From positions 1 through 20,066 of the forward strand of contig CAIVFQ010000054.1 of the NCBI GenBank assembly GCA_903905285.1: a DNA stretch of 20,066 nt, given 5' to 3'. This DNA is from an uncultured Alphaproteobacteria bacterium. Lineage in GTDB: Bacteria > Pseudomonadota > Alphaproteobacteria > Paracaedibacterales > CAIULA01. The translations under genes were made by a program, and so were the position numbers. Of this stretch, positions 8,302 to 16,552 are shown piece by piece; the stretch's first letter is position 1; every line of letters starts with the position of its first letter. The notes under the pieces are model-generated. The model ran no database searches. It saw only the letters and a program-made list of their open reading frames with translations, and was not told the DNA's origin.

Positions 8302-8654
8302 GAACGGAAATAAAACTCCTAACAAACTGGCCTTCAGGCTAACACAAACTATTTTCGGCTGACAGTGAAAAACAAACTTATTAATGCAGCTTTTACATTA
8401 TCGTTTGATGAAAAAATTCTCAGACAAAATTCTGACCGTGCCTAAAAATTACAGTCAGTTTTATTTTTCATAAATGAGCCAAAACAAGAATTTAGTTCTT
8501 TTCACAGAGTTCTATGAGCCATGCAGTCCAAAACAGGTTCTATCATCATCCCTCCGCCAATTTTAAAATAAGAATAATCTATGCTTTTCAGTTTTTAGTT
8601 GCTTTCTTCTTAAATTTACCAGCATAAGAAGTGGTAACAATAAGGAGAATGGAA
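8302..8654. other. Non-coding divergent region between rnj and the poly-Ser gene
   Basis: No gene is seen in these 353 AT-rich bases. It must hold the rnj promoter (minus strand) and that of the 8655 gene. I find no strong paired -35/-10 boxes. An AAGAA/TTCTT inverted repeat is too short to weigh. Confidence 0.5.
8642..8647 (+). promoter_or_regulatory. Shine-Dalgarno that fixes the start at 8655
   Basis: AAGGAG stands 7 nt before ATG 8655 but only 1 nt before the in-frame ATG at 8649. It therefore selects 8655, which starts the hydrophobic signal segment. Confidence 0.7.
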
Positions 8655-9383
8655 ATGAATAAAATACTGAGGTTATGTGTCCTTGTGTTAACATGTGGAG
8701 TGATTGGCGATTGTTGTAGGGCCTCGTCGTCCTCAAGTAATGACGGGTTCCACGAACGAATGGTAGAAGAAGTCGCTAGAAGTCTGTGTTCTTTATCTTC
8801 AAGTTCCTCGTCTTCTTCTGCGGCGATGTCACGCCCAATTCCGGATATAGCCCGGGGACACGAAGCAGATTATCAGAGATTTTTAGGGGTAAAATTGGTT
8901 TTTTTCCCGAAAAAAGGAAGTGATGTCGGGAAGATAGAGCTGCCGATAGCAGATTTACCGAACCCGTTACAGGGGACATTTGATTTATCTGGGTGTGGCA
9001 TTACAGGACGATTCTTGAGTATAGCGACGGGGTATCACACGGGAAAGAATCCAGAAAACGCCGACAAGATAGAGATACGTATAGTTCCAAGGTTTCTAAT
9101 TGAACAAAGCCTGACGACAACAGCTGGCCATTTTAAGGGGATCATGAGTAACTGGCCAAGCACGGTGCCGGTTGGAATTTTTTACAGGTTTGGAGGATGG
9201 GCTAGTCTCGAATGGATGGATTATTTGACAAACGATCCATTAGAAAAAATTGGAGATAAGAATTTATATGAAAAATATCAATACTCCGACAACTCGGATG
9301 AAGAGAATTATAATAATACGGGCATGAATCTGCTAACAGAGCACGTGCATTCGATGTCACGTTATAAGTTCCAACCTTATTGA
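8655..9383 (+). CDS. Exported protein with poly-Ser tracts, unknown function
   Basis: The 242-residue product is not one I recognise. MNKILRLCVLVLTCGVIGDC forms a signal segment; cysteines at its end could suggest a lipoprotein, but no proper lipobox is present. Two serine runs follow: five after RA, and eight within SLCSLSSSSSSSSAAMS (around residues 48-60). The serines use mixed codons (tcg, tcc, tca, agt, tct), so this is a kept low-complexity linker rather than a fresh triplet expansion. The remaining 180 residues look globular, with segments such as LPNPLQGTFDLSGCGITGRF, AGHFKGIMSNWP and FGGWASLEWMDYL. Stop codon 9381-9383 is followed by 154 bp without a gene. Confidence 0.75.
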   Translation: MNKILRLCVLVLTCGVIGDCCRASSSSSNDGFHERMVEEVARSLCSLSSSSSSSSAAMSRPIPDIARGHEADYQRFLGVKLVFFPKKGSDVGKIELPIADLPNPLQGTFDLSGCGITGRFLSIATGYHTGKNPENADKIEIRIVPRFLIEQSLTTTAGHFKGIMSNWPSTVPVGIFYRFGGWASLEWMDYLTNDPLEKIGDKNLYEKYQYSDNSDEENYNNTGMNLLTEHVHSMSRYKFQPY

Positions 9384-9537
9384 CAGACGAAGTCCATTCG
9401 CCGACTTATCGCCGAAACAGGGCCCCGTGAAATCATTTGAGGGGAGCATATCATTTAGTGAAAGATTGCCGAAAATAAAAAAACTTACAAGGTGAATCTG
9501 TGGCGAAAAACAGCCTTATTCATTCTTCCTTAAGGAA

Positions 9538-10728
9538 GTGTATGCTGTAATAATCACAGAAAGCCAAAAACATGACAAAAGCACGTTGCCCTTTAACCGC
9601 GCCTATTTAATCATCAGCATCCTTTTCTTGATAAAGGCACAGACCAGTTTTGCTAATGAAGGGGCGAACGCGCCGACTGCGTTGGTTCCACAAATTCAGG
9701 CTCTGGAACGTCTTTTAAAAGGCTATGAAAAACAGCTTAAAAAGGCTCACCCACAGTGGAGCGGCACAAAGTATTCCTTTAAAAAGGGTGACAGCGACCC
9801 CGTATTGCGAACGGTTAAAAAGCAACTGAAAGATCCCTCTTTATCTCTTAGCTTTGATTTTGATGATGATTTAGAGAAAGCCATTATTCGTTTTCAAAAA
9901 CAACATTTTCTAAAACCCGATGGCGTGATTGGTCAGGCGACATGTCGCGCCTTGAATATGACGGTTTCTGATCGCATTCGCAAAATTAAATTAAACTTAA
10001 AACGGTGGCAAAAACTGTCACCTTTGTTGGATGGCCGGTGTGTTCTTGTGAACATACCAACGTATCATTTAGAGGCTATGGAAGGTACGCAATCTGTTCT
10101 TAGTCAGGAGATTATTGTTGGCATGAAAAGCCGACCAACTCCCCTTTTTAGCACCACGCTGACACGCCTTGTGATTAACCCCGCCTGGTATGTTCCTGAT
10201 AGTATTTTTTTCAAAGATAAACTTAAAAAGGTTCAAGAAGACCCAAATTATTTGACGCGCAATTTTTACCTTGTTTCCGATCACAATGGCGAACTGATTA
10301 GCCCCCATACAATCGATTGGCAGCAAATTTCAAGCGACTATTTACCCTATCGCATTCGCCAATTACCTGGTCCCCATAATGCCTTGGGCAGAATTAAATT
10401 TTATTTAGAAAGCGCCCAGGCCATTTACATGCACGATACACCCCAACAGGAATTGTTTCAAAAAAGTTCACGGAGTTTTTCGTCAGGGTGTATACGCCTT
10501 TCAAAACCCATAGATTTAGCATTATGGGTATTAGATCAAACCGATCTTGAAAGCACAAAAAGGTTTCAAGAAAAAATAGATAAAGGTGAGACCAAAACAA
10601 TCGGTTTGCCTGCGGCTATTCCTGTTTATTTCACCTATATAACGGTATGGGTTGATGAAAACGACCAGGCCCTGTTCAGTGATGATCCTTACGATTTGGA
10701 TGAAAAGGATATGAAAGAAAAAGATTAG
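9538..10728 (+). CDS. L,D-transpeptidase, YcbB/LdtD type
   Basis: It forms 3-3 crosslinks in peptidoglycan in the periplasm, or attaches proteins to it. Up to 396 residues: an N-terminal hydrophobic stretch (about 21-40, ending TSFA) as signal peptide or anchor; a peptidoglycan-binding domain (about 109-141, FQKQHFLKPDGVIGQATCRA); and a YkuD catalytic domain (about 168-335). In the catalytic part H299 (MHDTP) and nucleophile C318 (SSGCIRL) are visible, with an RS...S-S-G-C form as in the YcbB group. The GTG at 9538 lies only 1 nt after AAGGA, so the true start is unclear; TTG 9586 would give a tidier signal peptide but has no ribosome binding site. Its stop is 14 bp from that of the converging glycosyltransferase. 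Confidence 0.9.
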   Translation: MYAVIITESQKHDKSTLPFNRAYLIISILFLIKAQTSFANEGANAPTALVPQIQALERLLKGYEKQLKKAHPQWSGTKYSFKKGDSDPVLRTVKKQLKDPSLSLSFDFDDDLEKAIIRFQKQHFLKPDGVIGQATCRALNMTVSDRIRKIKLNLKRWQKLSPLLDGRCVLVNIPTYHLEAMEGTQSVLSQEIIVGMKSRPTPLFSTTLTRLVINPAWYVPDSIFFKDKLKKVQEDPNYLTRNFYLVSDHNGELISPHTIDWQQISSDYLPYRIRQLPGPHNALGRIKFYLESAQAIYMHDTPQQELFQKSSRSFSSGCIRLSKPIDLALWVLDQTDLESTKRFQEKIDKGETKTIGLPAAIPVYFTYITVWVDENDQALFSDDPYDLDEKDMKEKD

Positions 10729-10742
10729 CAAAGCGGTCGGTT

Positions 10743-12257
10743 TTATAACCAAGACGCCTTATGGTAATGAATGCCAGCGGTCTGTACAGGCCACTTATAA
10801 CGCGGCCCCGCTTTATCATAGGCTGGCCAAAAGAAAAATTCAGGGGGGAACAAAACGTCGCGGTTGTCGTCCTTTCCTCCTGCTAGGTAAAAAGCCATGC
10901 TCAGCATCATGGGCCCTGTATGCAACAGGGTGCGCAAAACACGCTTTGACAAGTAAGGGACCAAGTAAGCTGGGCAAGCTTTTGAATTAGCCCCTTGAAC
11001 GATTAAATCCAAGGCGCAATCAATAATAGGATGGTTTGGCTTACAGGCGATCATCGCGTTACAGGCCGCAATTGGCTGCGGGCCTTCCATGCCGCTATAA
11101 AAATCAAGCATGTTGTTTAAAACCAACGGTGATTGAATAAATTTAAAATCGGTATCGCGATAAACTCCCCCCAACCGTTTTAAAATAATAAGGCGCAAAA
11201 CATCAGACGCGGCGCCATAGTTTTTTTGTAACAACATCAACTCAAAAATTCTGAACCATTCGGTATCTTGCGGCAATGTATTAACGTGTCTGACCTCTAC
11301 AAACGGTTCAAGAGTATCAGCCACCCCCGCCAGCGGATGCGTGGCAATCGCCATGTCTTGACAGTTAATCCACAAAATATATTTCCACCCTTCTTTGGGT
11401 GAGCAAACCTCCATCGTCTCAGCCAACCAAACGCTATATTCCGGCTTTGGCTCTGTCGGGTTCTCTTTGTCGCTCAGCCAAATGGTGTGAATTGTTAAAG
11501 GAATGCGGGGACGTTTCTGTTGGCTTTCGCCTTGCATCAATTTCAGATAATCCAGATACGATTCACCAATCATTTTATAAAATGCCTTAGGGGCTATATC
11601 CGCCTGAGAAAGAATCTTGTCCCGAAATTCTTCTAAAAAAGGCCATATCACGTCGCCTTGAAAAGCCAGCGTTGAAAAGTCATAATCCTTCGCCATTGAT
11701 GACCAAAAAGACCGGGGAGTTGGTTGCAGGCTAAGGCTTAAATTCTTGTCAAAGGTGTCAATATTAATAAAGGTTTTTTCATCTGATTCATTGGTTAAAT
11801 GACTGAGGGTAAAATGTGGGGGGGCTGTTAAAGTTTGTTGTTCTTTAGGCCCCAGCGTCACCGTTTTTAAGGCATAAACAGTCGCTGGCCTATCTGCGAA
11901 ACTAAGCAGACGTAAACGTTTTGTCTGGGCCTGAATAATTGGAAAGCCCCTTTCGTCTAAGGTGTCCCAAGAAATTAAATCCCATCCATCAGGAGCAACA
12001 ATACGCTGCGGAACGCCTGTTGTTGCTTTAATGAGCAGTTGTGACACGATTAAAAATTTGACGGGTGTATCTAAACAACTGGTAACGGTTACGTTTGTTA
12101 AGCTGGCATTTGATAATAGGCTGCAAATGCTTGCTGTCTGACTGTTTTCAGCATCAATCTCTTTCAGGGCAGCGTCAGCGATTCCCCCCAGATGCAAAAG
12201 GATGAAGAAAACAGTCCACAGTCTGGTGATACCCATTCTGAGCGGGTATATCCTCAT
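10743..12257 (-). CDS. Exported DXD-type glycosyltransferase 1
   Basis: This 504-residue product has a signal peptide (hydrophobic core WTVFFILLHLGGIADA) and a C-terminal glycosyltransferase domain of the sugar-binding DXD class, as in GT32 and clostridial toxin-type enzymes. Key segments: RIPLTIHTIWLS near residue 250, GWKYILW, then YGAASDVLRLIILKRLGGVY and RDTDF, where D368 and D370 are the DXD that binds the metal and nucleotide sugar. Such enzymes are normally cytoplasmic, so an exported one suggests action outside the cell, perhaps on a host target. It is the second gene of a pair: its ATG overlaps the stop of the paralogue at 12254-13726 by 4 nt. An internal ATG at residue 8 (MGITRLW) is an alternative start. 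Confidence 0.82.
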   Translation of the reverse strand: MRIYPLRMGITRLWTVFFILLHLGGIADAALKEIDAENSQTASICSLLSNASLTNVTVTSCLDTPVKFLIVSQLLIKATTGVPQRIVAPDGWDLISWDTLDERGFPIIQAQTKRLRLLSFADRPATVYALKTVTLGPKEQQTLTAPPHFTLSHLTNESDEKTFINIDTFDKNLSLSLQPTPRSFWSSMAKDYDFSTLAFQGDVIWPFLEEFRDKILSQADIAPKAFYKMIGESYLDYLKLMQGESQQKRPRIPLTIHTIWLSDKENPTEPKPEYSVWLAETMEVCSPKEGWKYILWINCQDMAIATHPLAGVADTLEPFVEVRHVNTLPQDTEWFRIFELMLLQKNYGAASDVLRLIILKRLGGVYRDTDFKFIQSPLVLNNMLDFYSGMEGPQPIAACNAMIACKPNHPIIDCALDLIVQGANSKACPAYLVPYLSKRVLRTLLHTGPMMLSMAFYLAGGKDDNRDVLFPPEFFFWPAYDKAGPRYKWPVQTAGIHYHKASWL

Positions 12258-13726
12258 TTCGCCCAGCTGCGATCAAAATAGTGAATCGCCATTGTGTCAG
12301 TTTGCCATTGCATGCGTGGATCATCGCAACTCAAAATATCTGCTGCTTTCCGCATGGGTGAAAAGACCCGTGGTGGTGCAATCATATCCCGCATTCCCCC
12401 CTGGCCGGCCTTGGTCATAAGGGCGATGCTAACCGGGCCATACCCAAAGCCTAAAAGGATAGAAACAAGCTTGTCTCCTTTAACGGCCTCTAAATAAGGT
12501 GGGCACGTTGAGGGGGTCATATTTCTTTGAATCACGGCTAGAATTTCTGCTGATATCGGATGGTTTGGAATCGATGCTATCAACCCGCTGGCTGGGGTTA
12601 CGCCGCTAAATCCATCAAGGCTCATATAAAAGTCAAAGGCCTGGTGGTAAGAGGTTAAACTGTGAACAACTTCGGTATCGGTCCCTCTGAATACGCCGCC
12701 ATGTTTTTGCAAAGCCAGATGCCTAAAGATTTTAGAAGCCACAGCCCCTTGATCTCCATCCACAAGCCGTTGAATCGCTGCTTTTAAAGGTGAACGAAAG
12801 CCAAGCATATTTTTAAGACTGATGGATTTTTTCAAGTCAGCCGATACATCGTCAAAGGCGTGTTCATCGGTTGTCCAAACAAAATGTTGCCACCCATCTT
12901 CGGTTTTGCACCTCTTGGTTGTTGTTTCTAACCATGCTGCATACTGTTTTGGAAAAGGCTCAGATGATGCCCAGATTGTGTGGGTAATCAAGGGTATTCT
13001 AGCGGCCGCGGTGGGCAGGGTATCCGTTAGAAACTTGGCATTCGCATCGTGAAGAGCTTGCAATTTTCTGGCAAAATCTACGGTGGAAAACCCTTCAGAA
13101 GGACATAAATCAGTTTTAAAGGCTTTAGTGTGAGCTGGCAGATCAGATGATTTTCGGGCTGTTGACAGCCTGACAAAATCTGTGGCACTTAAGGCCTGAG
13201 GAAAGGATCGTTTGGCGCTGTCGTCGATGGAAAAAGAAATAGCCTCTGGTCTTGATTTGAAATTTACATAAGCTTTGTCTGTGCGCAAGCGAAGGCCCGC
13301 AATAGTTGCCTCTTCATGCATAGGTATTCCCAGTTCTTCGCCTGGCTTAACCTCAAACGCACGAACCAGCCATGCCAAACAAGTCTGATTTTTCTTTAAT
13401 ACCGTTGTGTATTGAAGGACCTGACTTTTGATGATGGGGAATTCGTGTTCATCTATACCGTCGCTTATTATATAGGCGTAAGAGGCTTGCGGGATTAACA
13501 ACGCCAGGCCTTCTTCCTCGTCATCCTCTAAGTCTAGGGACACAACCTGTTTATAGGCAACATCAACCAAAGCCATTGCCGATGTTTGGTTAAACAACTT
13601 GATGCTCTTTGGTTTTGTTTTCTGCAACAAACGATTGTACTCAACCATTTGCCCCTCAGCTGCCCAACCCGTTGATAAGCAAACAGAGGTTAATAAAAGA
13701 GAAACGGTTAAGGTTTGGAAAAACAC
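12254..13726 (-). CDS. Exported glycosyltransferase paralogue 2 with altered DXD
   Basis: The 490-residue product is a full-length paralogue of the next gene in the pair. Matching segments are IDEHEFPIIKSQ with LDERGFPIIQAQ, RIPLITHTIW with RIPLTIHTIW, and IPNHPI with KPNHPI. Start is GTG 13726, set by AAGGAG 7 nt upstream, opening a signal peptide (MFFQTLTVSLLLTSVCLSTG, cleaved near WAA). The metal-binding motif reads FRGTDTEV: D350 is kept, but the first Asp is G348. In toxin-type enzymes the first Asp helps hold the nucleotide sugar and the second the metal, so activity may be reduced or changed. It might be a scaffold or partner for product 1, with which it is translationally coupled. Confidence 0.78.
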   Translation of the reverse strand: MFFQTLTVSLLLTSVCLSTGWAAEGQMVEYNRLLQKTKPKSIKLFNQTSAMALVDVAYKQVVSLDLEDDEEEGLALLIPQASYAYIISDGIDEHEFPIIKSQVLQYTTVLKKNQTCLAWLVRAFEVKPGEELGIPMHEEATIAGLRLRTDKAYVNFKSRPEAISFSIDDSAKRSFPQALSATDFVRLSTARKSSDLPAHTKAFKTDLCPSEGFSTVDFARKLQALHDANAKFLTDTLPTAAARIPLITHTIWASSEPFPKQYAAWLETTTKRCKTEDGWQHFVWTTDEHAFDDVSADLKKSISLKNMLGFRSPLKAAIQRLVDGDQGAVASKIFRHLALQKHGGVFRGTDTEVVHSLTSYHQAFDFYMSLDGFSGVTPASGLIASIPNHPISAEILAVIQRNMTPSTCPPYLEAVKGDKLVSILLGFGYGPVSIALMTKAGQGGMRDMIAPPRVFSPMRKAADILSCDDPRMQWQTDTMAIHYFDRSWAK

Positions 13727-13733
13727 TTGCAGG

Positions 13734-13739
13734 CTCCTT
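13734..13739 (-). promoter_or_regulatory. Shine-Dalgarno that fixes a GTG start at 13726
   Basis: AAGGAG on the minus strand, 7 nt before GTG 13726, decides the start of the first gene in the glycosyltransferase pair. Confidence 0.7.
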
Positions 13740-13773
13740 AGTTAGAAAAGTTATAAGAAATCAGGCCTTCGCT

Positions 13774-15264
13774 TTAAAACCGGTATTCGGCTTTTAGGGT
13801 GAATGAATGATTCTTTTGAATTTGTTGATATGCGCCTGAATAACCCACTAAAAACTTAAGCTTTGTATGAGCGTCGTAGTAAGATGCATTGGCATGGACG
13901 TAATGCGTCTTCGTTTTTTTGTTATCTTGTGGGGTTACAATGGGTGCTGAGCCGGGAATATTTAGGGCAATAACGGTGGGCGACCCTGATTTCTCATACT
14001 GATATCCATGCTCATACACACCCGTTATGCGAATTTTCTTCTCTCCAAACTTCCAGCCTGCTCTTACGCCAATACCGCCGTAGACTTCGTTTGAGCTTGA
14101 GTTAGAGGCATTGTTATTCTGGTTGTAAATCCCTGCGCCTCTTTCCGAATAACTGCCTGACTGATTTCGAATGTACGTGTTGCCAAGGCTGGGTCTAACA
14201 GACCACATCTGATTAAGAATAAACAAATAAGTCAGTTTGGTATCAACAACATCGGTGTACATTTTGTGGTCAGAAATAGCGTAATAATCTTTGTTTCCAG
14301 CCGCTATCTGATGACGTTGGTTGTCTTGGAAGGAAAGAGTCCGGGTTCCCATAATATCGTAACGGGCTTCCCCTAGGAATGTCAGAGAGTGGTAAGCACC
14401 AACACTAAGACCTTTTGTTTTGGTGAATGATTGGCTATTGCCCAATTCTTCCTGGCGACCATAAAGCAAGCCGCTCATTAAGCCGACAGTCCATTTTTGT
14501 TTTAAGTTTCTGTACTCTGCTCCCATGATGGCCCCTGAAAGCCAGCTTTTATTGCCAGGCTGTGAGAAAGCATTTTGTTGACGTCCAAAAGTGTAGAAAG
14601 GGCTAATCCAAACTCTTTTGTCATCCACTGGCATTGAAAGAGGGCCATGTTTTGCTAGAGTTTCTAAAATATCCTCCAGGTGATTGCCTGTTGCTTGGGC
14701 ATTATACGGATTAACTGTTTGCAGCATCCGAACGTCTTTTAAAGGTCGCAAAGAATCTGCAAGAACCACATTAAAGTTGCTGAAATTTCTTAAGGAACGG
14801 AATTCGTCTTCTACCGGAGTCGTCCGGCTCTGGTTTTGGGTGTCTTGTCCACCGTCACCCGTTGCCCCATCTCTTGCATCAATTATAGCATTGGCAAAAT
14901 TATCTGCATTGGGGGTGGTTGAAACAGGGCTAACAGGTTGCACAACCGCCATGACTTTGTACCCACCCTGACCATCGGAGTAGTAATAAAGGTCTGCATA
15001 ACCATCATCATTAGTATCGACATAATAAGAATTTGGGTAATCATTGGCGTAATATGGGTATCCGCTTTGATAGGGTGCCAAACGGTCATCACCGCCGCCT
15101 TTTTTTCCATCTGCTCCAAAATCCACAATGACGAAATCTGGGTGCCCGTCACCATCTAAATCTGGGCCTACTCCTCCGCCCTCTGCGGAGTAGGCATTTT
15201 GGCAGTAAGCGACTGAAAGTAGGAGTAACCATGCTTTTAAAAATTTGTGAGGAGCTTTAAACAT
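13774..15264 (-). CDS. Autotransporter-like outer-membrane beta-barrel with calcium loops
   Basis: 496 residues. A signal peptide (about 1-26, ending NAYSA) precedes an N-terminal segment with two EF-hand-type loops, DLDGDGHPD (35-43) and DTNDDGYAD (about 78-86), which have the D-x-D-x-D-G-x-x-D spacing that binds calcium. Tyr-rich stretches surround the second loop. Then come a low-complexity region (100-160) and, from about 215, alternating strands such as WISPFYTFG, WLSGAIMGAEYR and WTVGLMSGLLYGR, ending in KAEYRF. The terminal Phe and aromatic alternation are the signal for insertion by the outer-membrane assembly machinery. NPYNAQATGNHLEDILETL resembles the linker before autotransporter barrels. 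The passenger is very short, so it is probably a surface protein rather than a secreted enzyme. It is transcribed away from rodA, and its ribosome binding site is weak. Confidence 0.75.
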   Translation of the reverse strand: MFKAPHKFLKAWLLLLSVAYCQNAYSAEGGGVGPDLDGDGHPDFVIVDFGADGKKGGGDDRLAPYQSGYPYYANDYPNSYYVDTNDDGYADLYYYSDGQGGYKVMAVVQPVSPVSTTPNADNFANAIIDARDGATGDGGQDTQNQSRTTPVEDEFRSLRNFSNFNVVLADSLRPLKDVRMLQTVNPYNAQATGNHLEDILETLAKHGPLSMPVDDKRVWISPFYTFGRQQNAFSQPGNKSWLSGAIMGAEYRNLKQKWTVGLMSGLLYGRQEELGNSQSFTKTKGLSVGAYHSLTFLGEARYDIMGTRTLSFQDNQRHQIAAGNKDYYAISDHKMYTDVVDTKLTYLFILNQMWSVRPSLGNTYIRNQSGSYSERGAGIYNQNNNASNSSSNEVYGGIGVRAGWKFGEKKIRITGVYEHGYQYEKSGSPTVIALNIPGSAPIVTPQDNKKTKTHYVHANASYYDAHTKLKFLVGYSGAYQQIQKNHSFTLKAEYRF

Positions 15265-15371
15265 ATTGTAAAATTCTTTTTAATATTATCTTTCTCTTGA
15301 TTATATTTTTGCGCGAAATATGTTAAAAAATCGTTAACGCTAAGGAATTTTGACCCCATGTTGACATTAAG

Positions 15372-16469
15372 ATGATTCGTTTCTCCCTTTTAAGGCACCT
15401 AAGCCTTTCCCCTTTGATCCTGATTGCCTTTTTGGTGGGCATTGGCTTGTTGATGTTGTATTCAGCGGCCAATGGCAGTTTCCACCCATGGGGTGCCAAA
15501 CAATCTTGGCGATTTGGCATTGGTTGTATCCTAATGTTAGGGGTTGCCATAACCGACAGTCGTTATTGGTTTTCGTGCTCTTATACGCTATATACAGTGG
15601 CCTTGGTTTTGTTGTTGGCCGTTGAATCTCTTGGGTTTGTTGGCATGGGCGCCCAGCGGTGGATTGATTTATATGCTTTCAGCTTGCAACCCTCTGAACT
15701 GATGCGGGTGGGCTTGGTGTTGGCCTTGGCACGGTATTTTCATGGATGCTCGCTTGAGGATGTCGCCCACCTTAGAAACCTGGTGATTCCTGGTTTGATG
15801 ATTTTGATGCCTACCTTACTGGTGATGCGTCAGCCTGATTTAGGAACGGCCTTATTGTTAATTCTAAGCAGTGCCGCATTATTTTTTGTGGCTGGCGTTA
15901 AAATTTGGAAATTTGCGGTGGTGGGTCTGGCCAGTGTATCCTGCATTCCTCTTTTATGGTCGTTTTTGCATACCTATCAACAGCAGCGCATTTTAACATT
16001 CTTGAACCCGGAAAGTGACCCCATGAAAAGTGGGTACCACGTAACCCAATCAAAAATTGCCTTAGGGTCAGGGGGCGTTTTGGGTAAAGGGTTTTTACAA
16101 GGCAGCCAAAGCCACCTCAACTTTTTGCCCGAAAAACAAACAGACTTTATCTTCACCATGTACAGCGAAGAGTTTGGCCTGGTTGGGGCGGTCATTTTGG
16201 TTGTCTTATATGCGTTGTTGATTGCCTTTAACTTTCAGGTTGCCTTAAATGCCCGCACGCAATTTGGTCGGTTGGTGGCCATTGGCTTAACCACCACCTT
16301 TTTCCTATACGCTTTTATTAATATGGCGATGGTGATGGGATTCTTACCTGTTGTGGGGATTCCCTTGCCTTTTATTTCTTATGGAGGGACCGCCCTTATC
16401 ACCCTGCTGGTCAGTCAAGGGTTGATTTTTTCCATCGATCTTCATAAAGACATTCGCGTGAGACGTTGA
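15372..16469 (+). CDS. rodA: Rod-shape peptidoglycan polymerase RodA
   Basis: RodA is a SEDS glycosyltransferase that polymerises lipid II for side-wall growth with a class B penicillin-binding protein. 365 residues with about ten membrane helices. Diagnostic segments: LQPSELMRVGLVLALARYF, MRQPDLGTALLL, the external loop SGYHVTQSKIALGSGG with QGSQSHLNFLPEKQTDFIFT, and PFISYGGTALITLLVSQGL. The PEKQTDFIF form and the short N-terminus fit RodA better than FtsW. In many bacteria it follows the mre genes and pbp2; here it stands alone. No good ribosome binding site is present. A five-codon frame (ATG 15358, MLTLR) ends at TGA 15373-15375 overlapping the rodA ATG, so coupling to a leader is possible. 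Confidence 0.95.
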   Translation: MIRFSLLRHLSLSPLILIAFLVGIGLLMLYSAANGSFHPWGAKQSWRFGIGCILMLGVAITDSRYWFSCSYTLYTVALVLLLAVESLGFVGMGAQRWIDLYAFSLQPSELMRVGLVLALARYFHGCSLEDVAHLRNLVIPGLMILMPTLLVMRQPDLGTALLLILSSAALFFVAGVKIWKFAVVGLASVSCIPLLWSFLHTYQQQRILTFLNPESDPMKSGYHVTQSKIALGSGGVLGKGFLQGSQSHLNFLPEKQTDFIFTMYSEEFGLVGAVILVVLYALLIAFNFQVALNARTQFGRLVAIGLTTTFFLYAFINMAMVMGFLPVVGIPLPFISYGGTALITLLVSQGLIFSIDLHKDIRVRR

Positions 16470-16488
16470 CCTTATAATTAACTTTTTG

Positions 16489-16516
16489 TTTACAAAATAT
16501 GGGATAAGATTATAAA
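16489..16516 (+). promoter_or_regulatory. Candidate promoter of the protein B gene
   Basis: TTTACA (16489-16494) and TATAAA (16511-16516) have 16-nt spacing, 36 bp before ATG 16553. Both boxes are close to sigma-70 consensus, but the AT-rich gap makes chance matches likely. Confidence 0.35.
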
Positions 16517-16552
16517 TAAGAGTATTAATTCAGCATTGATAAGTTTAGTTTT

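Noticed and set aside
1146..9520. Similar stretches GTGGCAAAGAACAGCCTTA (near 1145) and GTGGCGAAAAACAGCCTTA (near 9500)
   Set aside because: 17 of 19 matches between two places in 20 kb is about what chance gives; no longer similarity flanks them.
10729..10742. GGTT-TTAT-AACC as a bidirectional terminator between the L,D-transpeptidase and glycosyltransferase 1
   Set aside because: A 4-bp stem without GC richness is too weak, and it overlaps the stop codon region.
12254..12257. Possible frameshift splitting one glycosyltransferase gene
   Set aside because: Each side has its own signal peptide and complete domain, so these are two paralogous genes with an ATGA overlap, not one broken gene.
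14883..15155. Open frames in other phases over the N-terminal part of the barrel gene
   Set aside because: They lie opposite or out of frame with a repetitive Tyr/Asp-rich coding region and have repetitive, hydrophobic or Met/Ile-rich products without ribosome binding sites.
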